Assembly: GCF_020010925.1 (NCBI RefSeq)
Contig: NZ_JAGJBZ010000001.1
Coordinates: forward strand, 1,364,001 to 1,428,000
From: Streptomyces griseiscabiei
GTDB taxonomy: Bacteria; Actinomycetota; Actinomycetes; Streptomycetales; Streptomycetaceae
Direction of reading: 5' to 3'
Length of the DNA stretch: 64,000 bases
Under the pieces are notes generated by a model. That model was not told where the DNA came from and ran no database searches. It saw only the letters and a list, made by a program, of their open reading frames with translations. The position numbers and the translations under genes were made by a program. Shown here piece by piece: positions 49,756-57,842 of the stretch; the stretch's first letter is position 1, and each line of letters opens with the position of its first letter.

Positions 49756-51430
49756 TGATCTGGGCGCCCTCGCCGTAGAGGGCTCGGCTGAGCCGGGCCC
49801 GCAGGCGCTCTGTGGGACGGGGTGCGGCGTCCGGGCCGCCGCCGTTCACGGACGGGCGGGCGTCGATCGGTGTGTACTGCTCGTGCCGGGTGAGCCTGTG
49901 CAGTTCCGCCCGGCCGAGCGGCTCGTGCACCTCGACGTACTCACCGTGCGGCAGGCGTTTGACGATTCCGGTCTCCCGGCCGTGCAGCACCTTGTCCCGG
50001 TCCCGGCGTTGCAGCCCGAGCGCCCACCGCTTCGTCACGGCGTAGACCGCGACGGGTACGACGAACAAGCCGACGCGCACCGCCCACGTCACCGCGTTGA
50101 CCGAGACATGAAAGCGGATGGCGATGATGTCGTTCGCCGCGCCGACCAGGGACACCGCGTAGAAGCTGAGCCATGCGACGCCGAGCGCCGTGCGCACCGG
50201 GCGGTTGCGCGGGCGGTCCAGGAGGTGTTGCTCCCGGTCGTCGCCGGTCACCCACGCCTCGACGAACGGGTAGGCGGCCAGGGCGAGGAAGAAGCCGACG
50301 CCGGCCAGCAGCGGGACGAGATTGTCCAGGGCGAGGGTGTGGCCCCCGAACGCGATCTCCCAACCGGGCATGACCCGCAGCAGTCCGTCGGCGATGCCCA
50401 TGTACCAGTCCGGCTGCGAGCCGGCCGAGACCTGGTCGGCGCGGTAGGGGCCGTAGAGCCACACGGGATTGATCTGCGCGACGGCGGCCATGACGAAGAC
50501 GACACCGGAGACCAGGAAGAGGAGTCCGGCGGATTTCACGGCCTTCACCTTGAACGGCAGACCCGTGCCACTCCCACCGCCCCTGCCACCCACGCCACTC
50601 CTGCCGATCCGCTCCGGGCCCGGATGCCGGGTGTGCCGGTGGCGCAGGACGAGCAGCAGATGGAGAACGATCAGCGCCACCATCAGGGCCGGAATGAGCA
50701 GGACATGGATCGCGTGGAAACGCGCCACCAGGTCATGACCCGGGAATTCGCCGCCGAAGAGGAACATCGAGAGATAGGTGCCGACGATCGGGACGGAGAG
50801 AATCGTCCCGTTCACCACCGCCAGTCCGGTTCCGGAGAGCAGATCGTCCGGCAGGTCGTATCCCGTCAGGCCACCGAACATGCCGAGGACCAACAGCGAG
50901 AATCCGAACAGCCAGTTGAGTTCGCGGGGCTTGCGGAAGGCTCCCGTGAAGAACACCCGCATCATGTGGGCGAGCGCGGCGGCGACGAAGACCAGCGCCG
51001 CCCAGTGGTGGGCCTGGCGGATCAGCAGACCGCCCCGGACCTCGAACGAGATGCGCATCGTCGAATCGAAGGCCGCCGACACCGGCTGCCCCCGCAGCGG
51101 CGCGTAGCTGCCCCGGTATTCCACCGTCTCCATCGAGGGGTGGAAGTAGAACGTCAGGAACGCCCCCGTGATGACGATGACGACGAAGCTGTAGAGACAT
51201 ATCTCCCCCAGCAGGAAGGACCAGTGGTCCGGGAAGGCCCGCCGGGTTCTCTCCTTGGCCGACCGGTGGACCCCACCCAGGCGTCCGTCGGCCCACGCGG
51301 CGAACCTTTCACCCCTTCCGCCCTTTCCTCCTTCTCCCCCTCCTCCGCCCTCTCCGCCTTTTCCTCTCTCTCCGCCTTCTCCGCCTTCTCCGTCTTTCCG
51401 CGCTTCCTCTTCGACCGGCCCGTCATCCAT
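49670..51430 (-). CDS. Cytochrome b subunit, QcrB-like, orphan copy with low-complexity N-terminus
   Basis: 586 residues resembling QcrB of the actinobacterial bc1 complex. The haem His pairs are seen in RQAHHWAALVF / LAHMMRVF and ARFHAIHV / VLHLLLV; other core parts are LNWLFGFSLLVLGMFGGLTGYDLP and SQPDWYMGIADGLLRVMP. The first 40 residues are a Glu/Gly/Lys repeat (GEGGEGGERGKGG) encoded by a pyrimidine tract. No qcrA or qcrC adjoins it. It starts 8 nt inside the WhiB gene end, so both are one operon under an ECF41-type promoter. It may replace or modify the normal bc1 subunit. Confidence 0.92.
   Translation of the reverse strand: MDDGPVEEEARKDGEGGEGGERGKGGEGGGGGEGGKGGRGERFAAWADGRLGGVHRSAKERTRRAFPDHWSFLLGEICLYSFVVIVITGAFLTFYFHPSMETVEYRGSYAPLRGQPVSAAFDSTMRISFEVRGGLLIRQAHHWAALVFVAAALAHMMRVFFTGAFRKPRELNWLFGFSLLVLGMFGGLTGYDLPDDLLSGTGLAVVNGTILSVPIVGTYLSMFLFGGEFPGHDLVARFHAIHVLLIPALMVALIVLHLLLVLRHRHTRHPGPERIGRSGVGGRGGGSGTGLPFKVKAVKSAGLLFLVSGVVFVMAAVAQINPVWLYGPYRADQVSAGSQPDWYMGIADGLLRVMPGWEIAFGGHTLALDNLVPLLAGVGFFLALAAYPFVEAWVTGDDREQHLLDRPRNRPVRTALGVAWLSFYAVSLVGAANDIIAIRFHVSVNAVTWAVRVGLFVVPVAVYAVTKRWALGLQRRDRDKVLHGRETGIVKRLPHGEYVEVHEPLGRAELHRLTRHEQYTPIDARPSVNGGGPDAAPRPTERLRARLSRALYGEGAQIIKPTEQEYSRRPHTEPAPDGPGHRSELP
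51312..51415. repeat. Pyrimidine-rich low-complexity tract in the cytochrome b gene
   Basis: About 100 bases almost only C and T on the plus strand (repeated TCCGCCTTC-like units). It encodes the acidic/basic Gly repeat of the cytochrome b N-terminus. Such tracts slip and can form triplex structures. Confidence 0.75.
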
Positions 51431-51716
51431 GTCCCCGCCGCCGTTCGTGAACCGTTCCGAGAGGCACGCGGCGTGTCAGCGCGCGGCGTTCGCTCTCCGT
51501 CGTGCCGCCCCAGACGCCTTCCACCCCGCCCGCCCGCAGGGCCCAGTCGAGGCAGCGCCGCGCGACGGGGCAGTGGCCGCAGACCGCCTTGGCCTCGTCG
51601 ACCTGGACGAGCGTCGGACCGCTCACGCCGATGGGGAAGAAGAGATCGGGATCGACGCGCAGGCAGGCCGCCCGTTCGCGCCAGTGCAGGGCTTGGTCTC
51701 CGTGTTCTGCAGCCAT
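51423..51716 (-). CDS. WhiB-family (Wbl) iron-sulfur protein
   Basis: 97 residues. The four cluster Cys are at AACL (about 18), then AVCGHC and RRCLDW, followed by the family turn GVEGVWGGTTESERR and a basic tail. Wbl proteins bind [4Fe-4S] clusters, sense oxygen or NO, and act with sigma factors. ATG 51716 has GGAGGTTCGC upstream. The gene overlaps the cytochrome b start and lies behind an ECF41-type promoter. Confidence 0.93.
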   Translation of the reverse strand: MAAEHGDQALHWRERAACLRVDPDLFFPIGVSGPTLVQVDEAKAVCGHCPVARRCLDWALRAGGVEGVWGGTTESERRALTRRVPLGTVHERRRGHG

Positions 51717-51749
51717 GAGAGCGAACCTCCAGAGTCCGGCTGCCAGCTC

Positions 51750-51777
51750 AGACCGGGCAGCCGGCGCGGGTGTGACA
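51750..51777 (-). promoter_or_regulatory. ECF41-type promoter F
   Basis: Minus strand: TGTCACA, 17 nt, GTCT; 33 nt before the whiB start. It is divergent from promoter G, whose motif begins 55 nt away. Confidence 0.78.
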
Positions 51778-51831
51778 CCGGGCCGCGCTCCGGGCGGTTC
51801 ACCTGGTCTGCGGGGCGCCCGTGAGCGGCCT

Positions 51832-51859
51832 TGTCACAGGCTCCGGGTGTGCCTGGTCC
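51832..51859 (+). promoter_or_regulatory. ECF41-type promoter G
   Basis: TGTCACA, 17 nt, GTCC; 25 nt before the ATG at 51885. Confidence 0.75.
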
Positions 51860-51884
51860 TACCGGAGAGAGGAAGGACCGCTGC

Positions 51885-52025
51885 ATGGATCACGCCGAGG
51901 CGGTGCCGATCACGGAGCTGGTCGAGAGCGTCGGTATCCGCTGGATGCCGCCGACCGACGCGGTTGGCCAACACGGTTGGGACAGTGTGGCCTCTATACA
52001 CACCGCGTATACACAGTGTGTATAG
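51885..52025 (+). CDS. Short ORF (46 codons) behind ECF41 promoter
   Basis: A short reading beginning MDHAEAVPITELVESVGIRW with AGGAAGGA upstream and a promoter in the right place. It ends with a TAG that is the last 3 nt of the operator palindrome before the FtsX gene. The second half (HGWDSVASIHTAYTQCV) is partly operator sequence. It may be a remnant of a longer gene or a leader ORF for the permease. No family recognised. Confidence 0.45.
   Translation: MDHAEAVPITELVESVGIRWMPPTDAVGQHGWDSVASIHTAYTQCV
51994..52025. promoter_or_regulatory. Long palindromic operator before the FtsX-type permease
   Basis: CTATACACAC, 12 nt, GTGTGTATAG: perfect 10-bp arms. A second repeat, TATACACA-G-TGTGTATA, overlaps it. 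Three TATACAC half-sites are thus packed into 32 bp ending 8 nt before the ATG. The style fits GntR/YtrA or PadR regulators, none of which is encoded nearby. Confidence 0.75.
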
Positions 52026-52033
52026 TCACGCCC

Positions 52034-54391
52034 ATGCCACTCAGTAACACCTTTCTCGCGTGGATCCGTGACCTCGGTCTGGGCATACGTTTCGCCGCGG
52101 CCGGGGGCCGCGGCGGCTGGGCCAGGACTGCCCTCACCGCCACCGGGGTGGCGCTCGGCGTCGCACTGCTGCTGCTCGCCGCGTCCACACCGAACGTTCT
52201 GTCCGCCCGCGCCGAACGCGGCAACGCCCGTCAGCCGTCCAACGTCGCGTCGGGGACCTCGGTGCCGCGCTCGGACTCCTCCTTCGTGTGGGACTCGGGT
52301 GACACCGACTTCCGGTCCGACCGGGTCGGCGGCCTGCTGCTGCGGGCCGAAGGCTCCCGCGCCCCGGCCCCGCCCGGCGTCGCGGGCATCCCGGCACCGG
52401 GCGAGATGGTCGTCTCCCCGGCACTGCGGGAGCTGCTGGACTCGTCGGAGGGCGCGCTGCTCAAGGAGCGTCTGGACTACCGCGTCGTGGGCACCATCGC
52501 CCCCTCCGGTCTCCTCGACGCGAAGGAGCTGCGCTACTACGCGGGCACCGATCGCATCAGTGTCGCCGGCGGGTCCGTACGCGCCGAGCGCTTCGGGTAC
52601 GTCCCCCGCCACGATTCCCTCGACGCCCTGCTGTACGTACTGGTGGTGACGGTGTGTGTGGTGCTGCTGGTGCCCGTCGGCATCTTCATCGCCACGGCGG
52701 TGCGCTTCGGGGGCGACCGCAGGGACCGGCGGCTGGCCGCGCTGCGGCTGATCGGCGCGGACCGGCGGACGGTGGCCAGGATCGCCGCCGGTGAGGCCCT
52801 CTTCGGCTCGGTCCTCGGGGTCGTCCTCGGCGCCGGGTTCTTCCTGGTGGCGCGTCAGGCGGCGGCGTATGTGCGGCTGTGGGACGTCGGTGCCCACCCC
52901 GGCGACATCGTCCCGCGCCCCGCTCTGGCCGTGCTCGTGGCCGTCGCCGTGCCGCTGGCCTCGGTGGTGGTGACGCTCTCCGCGATGCGCTCGGTGTCCG
53001 TGGAGCCGCTCGGGGTGGTCCGCAGCGCCCGCCCGCGCCGCAGGCGCCTGGGGTGGCGGCTGGTGCCGCCGGTGCTGGGCCTGGCGATCCTGCTGCTCTC
53101 CGAGCGAGTCACCTCGAAGTCCCAGGAGATCGGTACGATCCCCGTCGCCGCCGGGGTGACCCTGGTCCTGGTGGGCCTGGCGGGGCTGCTGCCCTGGCTG
53201 GTCGAGGCGGCCGTGGCCGGGCTGCGGGGCGGTCCCGTGCCGTGGCAACTGGCCGTGCGCCGACTGCAGTTGTCGAGCGGGGCGGCCTCCCGTGCGGTCA
53301 GCGGCATCATGGTGGCCACGGCGGGCGCGATCGTGCTGCAGCTGATGTTCGGCGCGATGCAGCAGAGCTTCATGAACCCCTCCGGCGGCGGATCCGGCGG
53401 CGCGGGCACCGGTGCCGCCCGGACGCCGGACGTGACCCTCGTGTCGGCGAACGGGGTCGCCGCCACCACCGCGCGGCTGGAGGAGGGGCTGCGCCGTACG
53501 CCCGGTGTGACGGCGGCGTTCGCGTACACCGAGGCGTACGCGACGGCCGCCGCGCGGGCGGTGACGTCGCTGACCGTCGGCGACTGCGCCCAGCTGCGGA
53601 AGATGGCCCGCCTGCCCTCGTGCCGCGACGGTGACACCTTCGTCGCGCACAACCCCGGTGACACCGTGGGCAGTCGACGGGTCGACGAGGCGGCCAGGCC
53701 CGGCCGGGCGGTCACCCTCGACGACCACGGCTCCGGAGCGGCGCGCACCGTCCGCTGGACGCTGCCGCAGGACAGTCCCGTCGTCCCCACCGTGCCCGAC
53801 CCACTGGGTGAGCGGCACGACGGGATTCTCGCCACCCCGGGCGCGCTGCCGGACGGTCCCCTGCCGGGGGCCTTCACCTGGGCCGGTGTGTTCACGGATC
53901 CCCGTGTCACCGACGGGGCGGACGAGATCCGCAACACGGCCGCCGAGGTCGACCCGACGCTGACGGTGCGGGAGCGGCAGAACCGGCAGCGCGACAAGGA
54001 CTACGAGTCCGTCCAGACCGGTCCGCTGGTCGGCGGCACGCTGATGCTGGTCCTCGTCGCGGCGAGCATGCTGGTCTCGCAGATCGAGCAACTCCGGGAA
54101 CGCAGAAACCTGTTGTCGGTCCTGGTGGCGTTCGGCACCCGGCGCTCCACGCTGGCCTGGTCGGTGCTCTGGCAGACGGCCGTCCCCGTCGTCCTCAGCA
54201 CGCTGCTCGCCTCCGCCGGCGGCCTGGCGCTGGGCCAGGTGATGCTCGGCATGCTGGGGAAGGAGACCGGGGACCGGTGGGTCTTCCTGCCCTACGCGGG
54301 GGTCGGCGGCGTACTGGTCCTGCTCGTCACCCTGCTGAGCCTGCCGGCGCTGTGGCGGATGATGCGCCCGGAGGGCCTGCGCACCGAGTGA
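52034..54391 (+). CDS. FtsX-like ABC permease, no ATPase partner nearby
   Basis: 785 residues with an FtsX/MacB-type layout: first membrane segment ALTATGVALGVALLLLAAS, a long extracellular loop, a core of segments (LLYVLVVTVCVVLLVPVGIFIATAV; LFGSVLGVVLGAGFFLVA; ALAVLVAVAVPLASVVVTLSAM), a second extracellular part and C-terminal segments (GGTLMLVLVAASMLVSQI; VVLSTLLASAGGLALG; GGVLVLLVTLLSLPAL). ATG 52034 has no Shine-Dalgarno and follows an operator by 8 nt, suggesting a leaderless message. The usual adjacent ATP-binding protein is absent. Confidence 0.88.
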   Translation: MPLSNTFLAWIRDLGLGIRFAAAGGRGGWARTALTATGVALGVALLLLAASTPNVLSARAERGNARQPSNVASGTSVPRSDSSFVWDSGDTDFRSDRVGGLLLRAEGSRAPAPPGVAGIPAPGEMVVSPALRELLDSSEGALLKERLDYRVVGTIAPSGLLDAKELRYYAGTDRISVAGGSVRAERFGYVPRHDSLDALLYVLVVTVCVVLLVPVGIFIATAVRFGGDRRDRRLAALRLIGADRRTVARIAAGEALFGSVLGVVLGAGFFLVARQAAAYVRLWDVGAHPGDIVPRPALAVLVAVAVPLASVVVTLSAMRSVSVEPLGVVRSARPRRRRLGWRLVPPVLGLAILLLSERVTSKSQEIGTIPVAAGVTLVLVGLAGLLPWLVEAAVAGLRGGPVPWQLAVRRLQLSSGAASRAVSGIMVATAGAIVLQLMFGAMQQSFMNPSGGGSGGAGTGAARTPDVTLVSANGVAATTARLEEGLRRTPGVTAAFAYTEAYATAAARAVTSLTVGDCAQLRKMARLPSCRDGDTFVAHNPGDTVGSRRVDEAARPGRAVTLDDHGSGAARTVRWTLPQDSPVVPTVPDPLGERHDGILATPGALPDGPLPGAFTWAGVFTDPRVTDGADEIRNTAAEVDPTLTVRERQNRQRDKDYESVQTGPLVGGTLMLVLVAASMLVSQIEQLRERRNLLSVLVAFGTRRSTLAWSVLWQTAVPVVLSTLLASAGGLALGQVMLGMLGKETGDRWVFLPYAGVGGVLVLLVTLLSLPALWRMMRPEGLRTE

Positions 54392-54478
54392 CGACGAGCC
54401 CTCCCGACACACCGTGTGTCCATCGAGGCCCTCTTCGGGCCGTCCCGGGGCGCCAGATGGTTCCCACTGTGCCACCAC

Positions 54479-54506
54479 TGTCACAAAAGCTCTTTCCGCT
54501 CGGTCC
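54479..54506 (+). promoter_or_regulatory. ECF41-type promoter H (sigma gene autoregulation)
   Basis: TGTCACA, 17 nt, GTCC; 27 nt before the GTG start of the ECF41 sigma gene. Confidence 0.8.
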
Positions 54507-54533
54507 TGTGGGGCAGACGCGAGGGGAGCATCC

Positions 54534-55493
54534 GTGACTTTCAGCGAGGACCGGGGGCCGACGGTTCCCGGGCCGTCCCCCACGACGGCAGATCTCGACG
54601 ACGCGTTGTCCGTCTTCGTCCGGCACCGCAGGCGTCTGTTCGGCATCGCCTACCGCGTCCTCGGCAGTGTGGTCGAGGCCGAGGACGTGGTCCAGGAGGT
54701 GTGGCTGCGCTGGCAGCGGACCGACCGCTCCGTGGTGATCAGCCCCGTCGCCTTCCTCTCCAGCACGACGACCCGGCTGGCCATCAATGTCGCGCAGTCC
54801 GCGCGGGTGCGCCGGGAGACCTACATCGGGCCGTGGCTGCCCGAGCCCGTCGACACCGGCTCCGACCCGGAGTTGGGCGCCCAGCGCGCGGAGGCCCTCG
54901 AGATGGCCGTGCTGCTGGTGCTGGAGAGACTCAACCCCACGGAACGCGCCGCCTATGTACTGCGTGAGGCGTTCGACTACGCCTATCCGGAGATCGCCGA
55001 GATCCTGCGCCTCAGCCTGGTCAACGTACGGAAGATCGTCAGCCGTGCGCGCAGACATCTGTCGCAGGGGCGGCGCGCGAGCGTGGACACGGCCGAACAC
55101 CGCCGTCTGCTCAGTGTGTTTGTCGCGGCGGCGCGGACCGGGGACGTGGCGTCGCTGGAGGCCCTGCTCACCCCAGACACCGTCAGCCTGTCCGACGGCA
55201 ACGGTATGCGGGGGTGCGCCCGCATCGCCGTACGGGGCCGGGCGCGGGTGGCCAGGATGGTGACCTACACCAGACTCTGGCGGGACGCGGAGCCACGGTT
55301 CGTCGACGCCAACGGCGGTACGGGCGTGCTGATCAGCCGGGCCGGGGCACCCGTCGCGTTCCTGACGCTCGCCGCGTCGGCCGAGGGCGTCCACCAGCTG
55401 ATGTGGGTGTTCAGCCCGGACAAGATCGCCGCGTTCCTCGGTTCCGGTACCCGCTCCTCGGGCCCCCACCATGTGTCCGACGGCTGCCTATGA
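54534..55493 (+). CDS. ECF41-family sigma factor with C-terminal SnoaL-like domain
   Basis: 319 residues. Region 2: RLFGIAYRVLGSVVEAEDVVQEVWLRWQ; WLPEP linker; region 4: LNPTERAAYVLREAFDYAYPEIAEILRLSLVNVRKIVSRARRHL. The C-terminal SnoaL-like domain carries a variant DGNG (family DGGG) and SPDKI (family NPDKL). GTG 54534 follows GGGGAG. A TGTCACA-N17-GTCC promoter immediately upstream implies it drives itself, and it is the best candidate driver of promoters A-J. A winged-helix protein is encoded directly after it. Confidence 0.92.
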   Translation: MTFSEDRGPTVPGPSPTTADLDDALSVFVRHRRRLFGIAYRVLGSVVEAEDVVQEVWLRWQRTDRSVVISPVAFLSSTTTRLAINVAQSARVRRETYIGPWLPEPVDTGSDPELGAQRAEALEMAVLLVLERLNPTERAAYVLREAFDYAYPEIAEILRLSLVNVRKIVSRARRHLSQGRRASVDTAEHRRLLSVFVAAARTGDVASLEALLTPDTVSLSDGNGMRGCARIAVRGRARVARMVTYTRLWRDAEPRFVDANGGTGVLISRAGAPVAFLTLAASAEGVHQLMWVFSPDKIAAFLGSGTRSSGPHHVSDGCL

Positions 55494-55949
55494 TTGGGGG
55501 GAGTCGCGGATCTCGGCTCGGTGCAGCGGGCCCTCGGCGTCCTCCAGCCCCTCCTGCTCGACCACCCGGCCCCGGCCGCCGCACCGCGGACCGACCACAC
55601 GACCGCCGACCACACGACCACCGAGCCCGCGTCAACGCCCGCGCCAGCGCCAGCGCCCGCGGACGACGACATCGACACCGGCCCCAGCGGCGGGGCGGGC
55701 ACCGGCACCGACGACACCGGGACCGCCGCCCAGGGGCAGAAGTCGTACGGCAGGCTCACCGAGCAGATCATGGAGTACTTCGCGGGTGTCGGCGACGCCG
55801 AGGTCCGGGCCCGTGATGTCGCCGCGGCTCTGGGCCGTGACACCGACAGCGGCAGCATCAACGGGGTGCGCAGCACCCTCGACCGGCTGGTCGGCACCGC
55901 GCGGGTGCGACGGGCCGGCCGGGGTCTGTACCGCGCCGGGCGTCCGTGA
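55494..55949 (+). CDS. Winged-helix protein with Pro/Ala/Thr linker, after the sigma gene
   Basis: About 151 residues if started at TTG 55494 directly after the sigma stop; GTG 55521 is an alternative. The N-terminal half has a helix and a Pro/Ala/Thr/Asp-rich linker. The C-terminal half (YGRLTEQIMEYFAGVGDAEVRARDVAAALG then INGVRSTLDRLVGTARVRRAGRGLYR) is a clear winged helix. The tight spacing suggests coupling to the sigma factor. It may modify the sigma output; no known family assigned. Confidence 0.7.
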   Translation: MGGVADLGSVQRALGVLQPLLLDHPAPAAAPRTDHTTADHTTTEPASTPAPAPAPADDDIDTGPSGGAGTGTDDTGTAAQGQKSYGRLTEQIMEYFAGVGDAEVRARDVAAALGRDTDSGSINGVRSTLDRLVGTARVRRAGRGLYRAGRP

Positions 55950-55961
55950 CCGCACACGGTG

Positions 55962-56303
55962 TCAGTGCACCGACGCCACGATCACCACGCACAGTCCGGC
56001 CATGGCGACGGTGATCAGCGTCATGGCGATCATGGTGCCCCTCAGCCAGCGCCCGAGACGGACGCGGTGCTGTGCGTGCGCCGCGGCGACGCTGTCGGTG
56101 ATGTGGTCCGTCACCATCCGGGCCACATAGGTCTGTTCGTCGAGGTACCAGCGCTCGATGTCGTTCCTCTGCTCCGGTGTCAGACCGGGTTCCCGGGCGA
56201 CGAAGGCCGCCACCCGCTGCTGGGCCGCGTGCAGATGACCCTCCCGGTAGAGCAGTGCCTCGATGTCGGTCAGGCCGCGCGCGGCCTCTTCACTCGCGTC
56301 CAT
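55962..56303 (-). CDS. Tail-anchored membrane protein, unknown function
   Basis: 113 residues: a helical soluble part (LTDIEALLYREGHLHAAQQRVAAF, PEQRNDIERWYLDEQTYVARMVTDHITDSV) and one C-terminal membrane segment (GTMIAMTLITVAMAGLCVVIVA). It overlaps the NADH dehydrogenase gene end by 14 nt and is read from the same promoters. It may anchor or assist that enzyme; this is inference from position. Confidence 0.75.
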   Translation of the reverse strand: MDASEEAARGLTDIEALLYREGHLHAAQQRVAAFVAREPGLTPEQRNDIERWYLDEQTYVARMVTDHITDSVAAAHAQHRVRLGRWLRGTMIAMTLITVAMAGLCVVIVASVH

Positions 56304-57642
56304 GGCGGGCTCCTGAGACGGGGGCGGTGCGCGGACCGGCGCTCGTGACGAAGGCGTCCCGCGGGTGCTGGACGGAGGCGAGGGAGACGAGGTCCCGGCC
56401 GAACAGGGCCGCGGTGAGCCAGACGGTGAGCACCCGGATCTTGCGCTCCCAGGTGGGCACGGCCAGGACGTGGTAGCCGCGGTGCATCAGCCAGGCCGGG
56501 AAGCCCTTGACGACCAGGTTCCGGTACTGGAAGATGCCGCGCCCCAGCCCGAGTGTCGCGACCACCCCCAGGCTGCCGTGGCGGTAGTCGCGGAGCTCGC
56601 GCCCGCGCAGCCCGGCGACGATGTTCTTGGCGAGGCGCCTGCCCTGGCGTACGGCGTGCTGGGCGTTCGGCACCGTCCGTGCCCCGGGGATCGGCAGCGC
56701 CAGGTCGGGGACGGCCGCGTCGTCCCCGGCCGCCCAGGCGTCGGCCACCGGCTCGCTCGCGGTGCCCACACGGAGGTCGGGCCGGACCACCAGCAGGCCC
56801 CGCTCGTCCACCGGGAGGTCCGTGTGGTTGTGCACGACCGGGTTGGAGGCGTTGCCGGCGGTCCAGACGATCAGTTCGGAGTCGAACTCCTCTCCGGTGG
56901 AGAGCACGACGTGTCCGTCCACGGCGGAGACGAGCTGGGTGCCGAGGTGCACCCGCGCGCCCCGGCGTTCCAGGGAGCGGACCACCCACGCCCCCGGTCC
57001 GTCGCCCACCTCGGGCAGGATGCGGTCCCGGGCCTCGACCAGATGGAACGACAGGTCCTGCGGGCCGAGTTCGGGGTAGTACCTGAGCATCGCGGTCGCC
57101 AGCGACAGCAGTTCACCGAAGCCCTCGACCCCGGAGAACCCGCCGCCGACGAAGGTGACGGTGAGCAGCTTCCGCCGGGCGGCGCCGGGCGGCAGGGACG
57201 CCGCCTGGTCGAACGCGGTCAGCAGCCGGTCGCGGATGGCGACGGCCTCCTCCACGTGCTTCAGACCGATGGCCCGCTCCGCGACCCCGGGGACGGAGAA
57301 GGTGCGGGTCACGGCGCCGGCGGTGACGACGAGGATGTCGTAGCGCAGTTCGTGGTCGTCTCCGTCCGCCGGGCGGACCGTGACCGTCCGGTCCCGGTGC
57401 CGGATCTCCGTCACGCTTCCCGCGACCAGCCGGGTCCTTCGCAGATGACGGCGCAGCGACACGGCGGCGTGGCGGGCCTCGACCGAACCGGCCGTGACCT
57501 CCGGCAGGAAGGGCTGGTACGTCATGTACGGGCGCGGGTCGACGACCGTCACCCTGGCCTCGTCCGGCCGCAGCGACTTCTCCAGGCCCCACGCGGTGTA
57601 GAAGCCCGCGTAGCCACCGCCGACGATCAGGATCTCGCGCAT
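56290..57642 (-). CDS. ndh: Type II NADH dehydrogenase (NDH-2)
   Basis: 450 residues. FAD-binding start EILIVGGGYAGFYTAWGLEK; NADH site TVTFVGGGFSGVEGFGEL; second FAD contact AWAAGDDAAVPD; C-terminal part with GRELRDYRHGSLGVVATLG and FQYRNLVVKGFPAWLMHRGYH typical of membrane-bound NDH-2. It passes electrons from NADH to quinone without pumping protons. ATG 57642 has GAGGG upstream. Two ECF41-type promoters lie in tandem before it. Confidence 0.93.
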   Translation of the reverse strand: MREILIVGGGYAGFYTAWGLEKSLRPDEARVTVVDPRPYMTYQPFLPEVTAGSVEARHAAVSLRRHLRRTRLVAGSVTEIRHRDRTVTVRPADGDDHELRYDILVVTAGAVTRTFSVPGVAERAIGLKHVEEAVAIRDRLLTAFDQAASLPPGAARRKLLTVTFVGGGFSGVEGFGELLSLATAMLRYYPELGPQDLSFHLVEARDRILPEVGDGPGAWVVRSLERRGARVHLGTQLVSAVDGHVVLSTGEEFDSELIVWTAGNASNPVVHNHTDLPVDERGLLVVRPDLRVGTASEPVADAWAAGDDAAVPDLALPIPGARTVPNAQHAVRQGRRLAKNIVAGLRGRELRDYRHGSLGVVATLGLGRGIFQYRNLVVKGFPAWLMHRGYHVLAVPTWERKIRVLTVWLTAALFGRDLVSLASVQHPRDAFVTSAGPRTAPVSGARHGRE

Positions 57643-57672
57643 GATTCCCTCTGCTTCTCGTCCCGTTCAGCT

Positions 57673-57700
57673 GGACAGGTCGGTGTGTGACGGTGTGACA
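57673..57700 (-). promoter_or_regulatory. ECF41-type promoter I
   Basis: Minus strand: TGTCACA, 17 nt, GTCC; 30 nt before the ndh start. Confidence 0.78.
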
Positions 57701-57723
57701 ACGGTGTTTCTGTCTCGCTCCTA

Positions 57724-57751
57724 AGACCGTTCCGGCGGCGCGGATGTGACA
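57724..57751 (-). promoter_or_regulatory. ECF41-type promoter J (tandem)
   Basis: Minus strand: TGTCACA, 17 nt, GTCT; 51 bp upstream of promoter I, both directed at ndh. Confidence 0.75.
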
Positions 57752-57842
57752 TGTGGTCGGCAGCGGGGCCGGACGTGGCGATGTTGTCGTGGTCTTGTCA
57801 GATCTCTTGTAAAGGTCCGGACCAATTGCTATTCCCTTCTGT

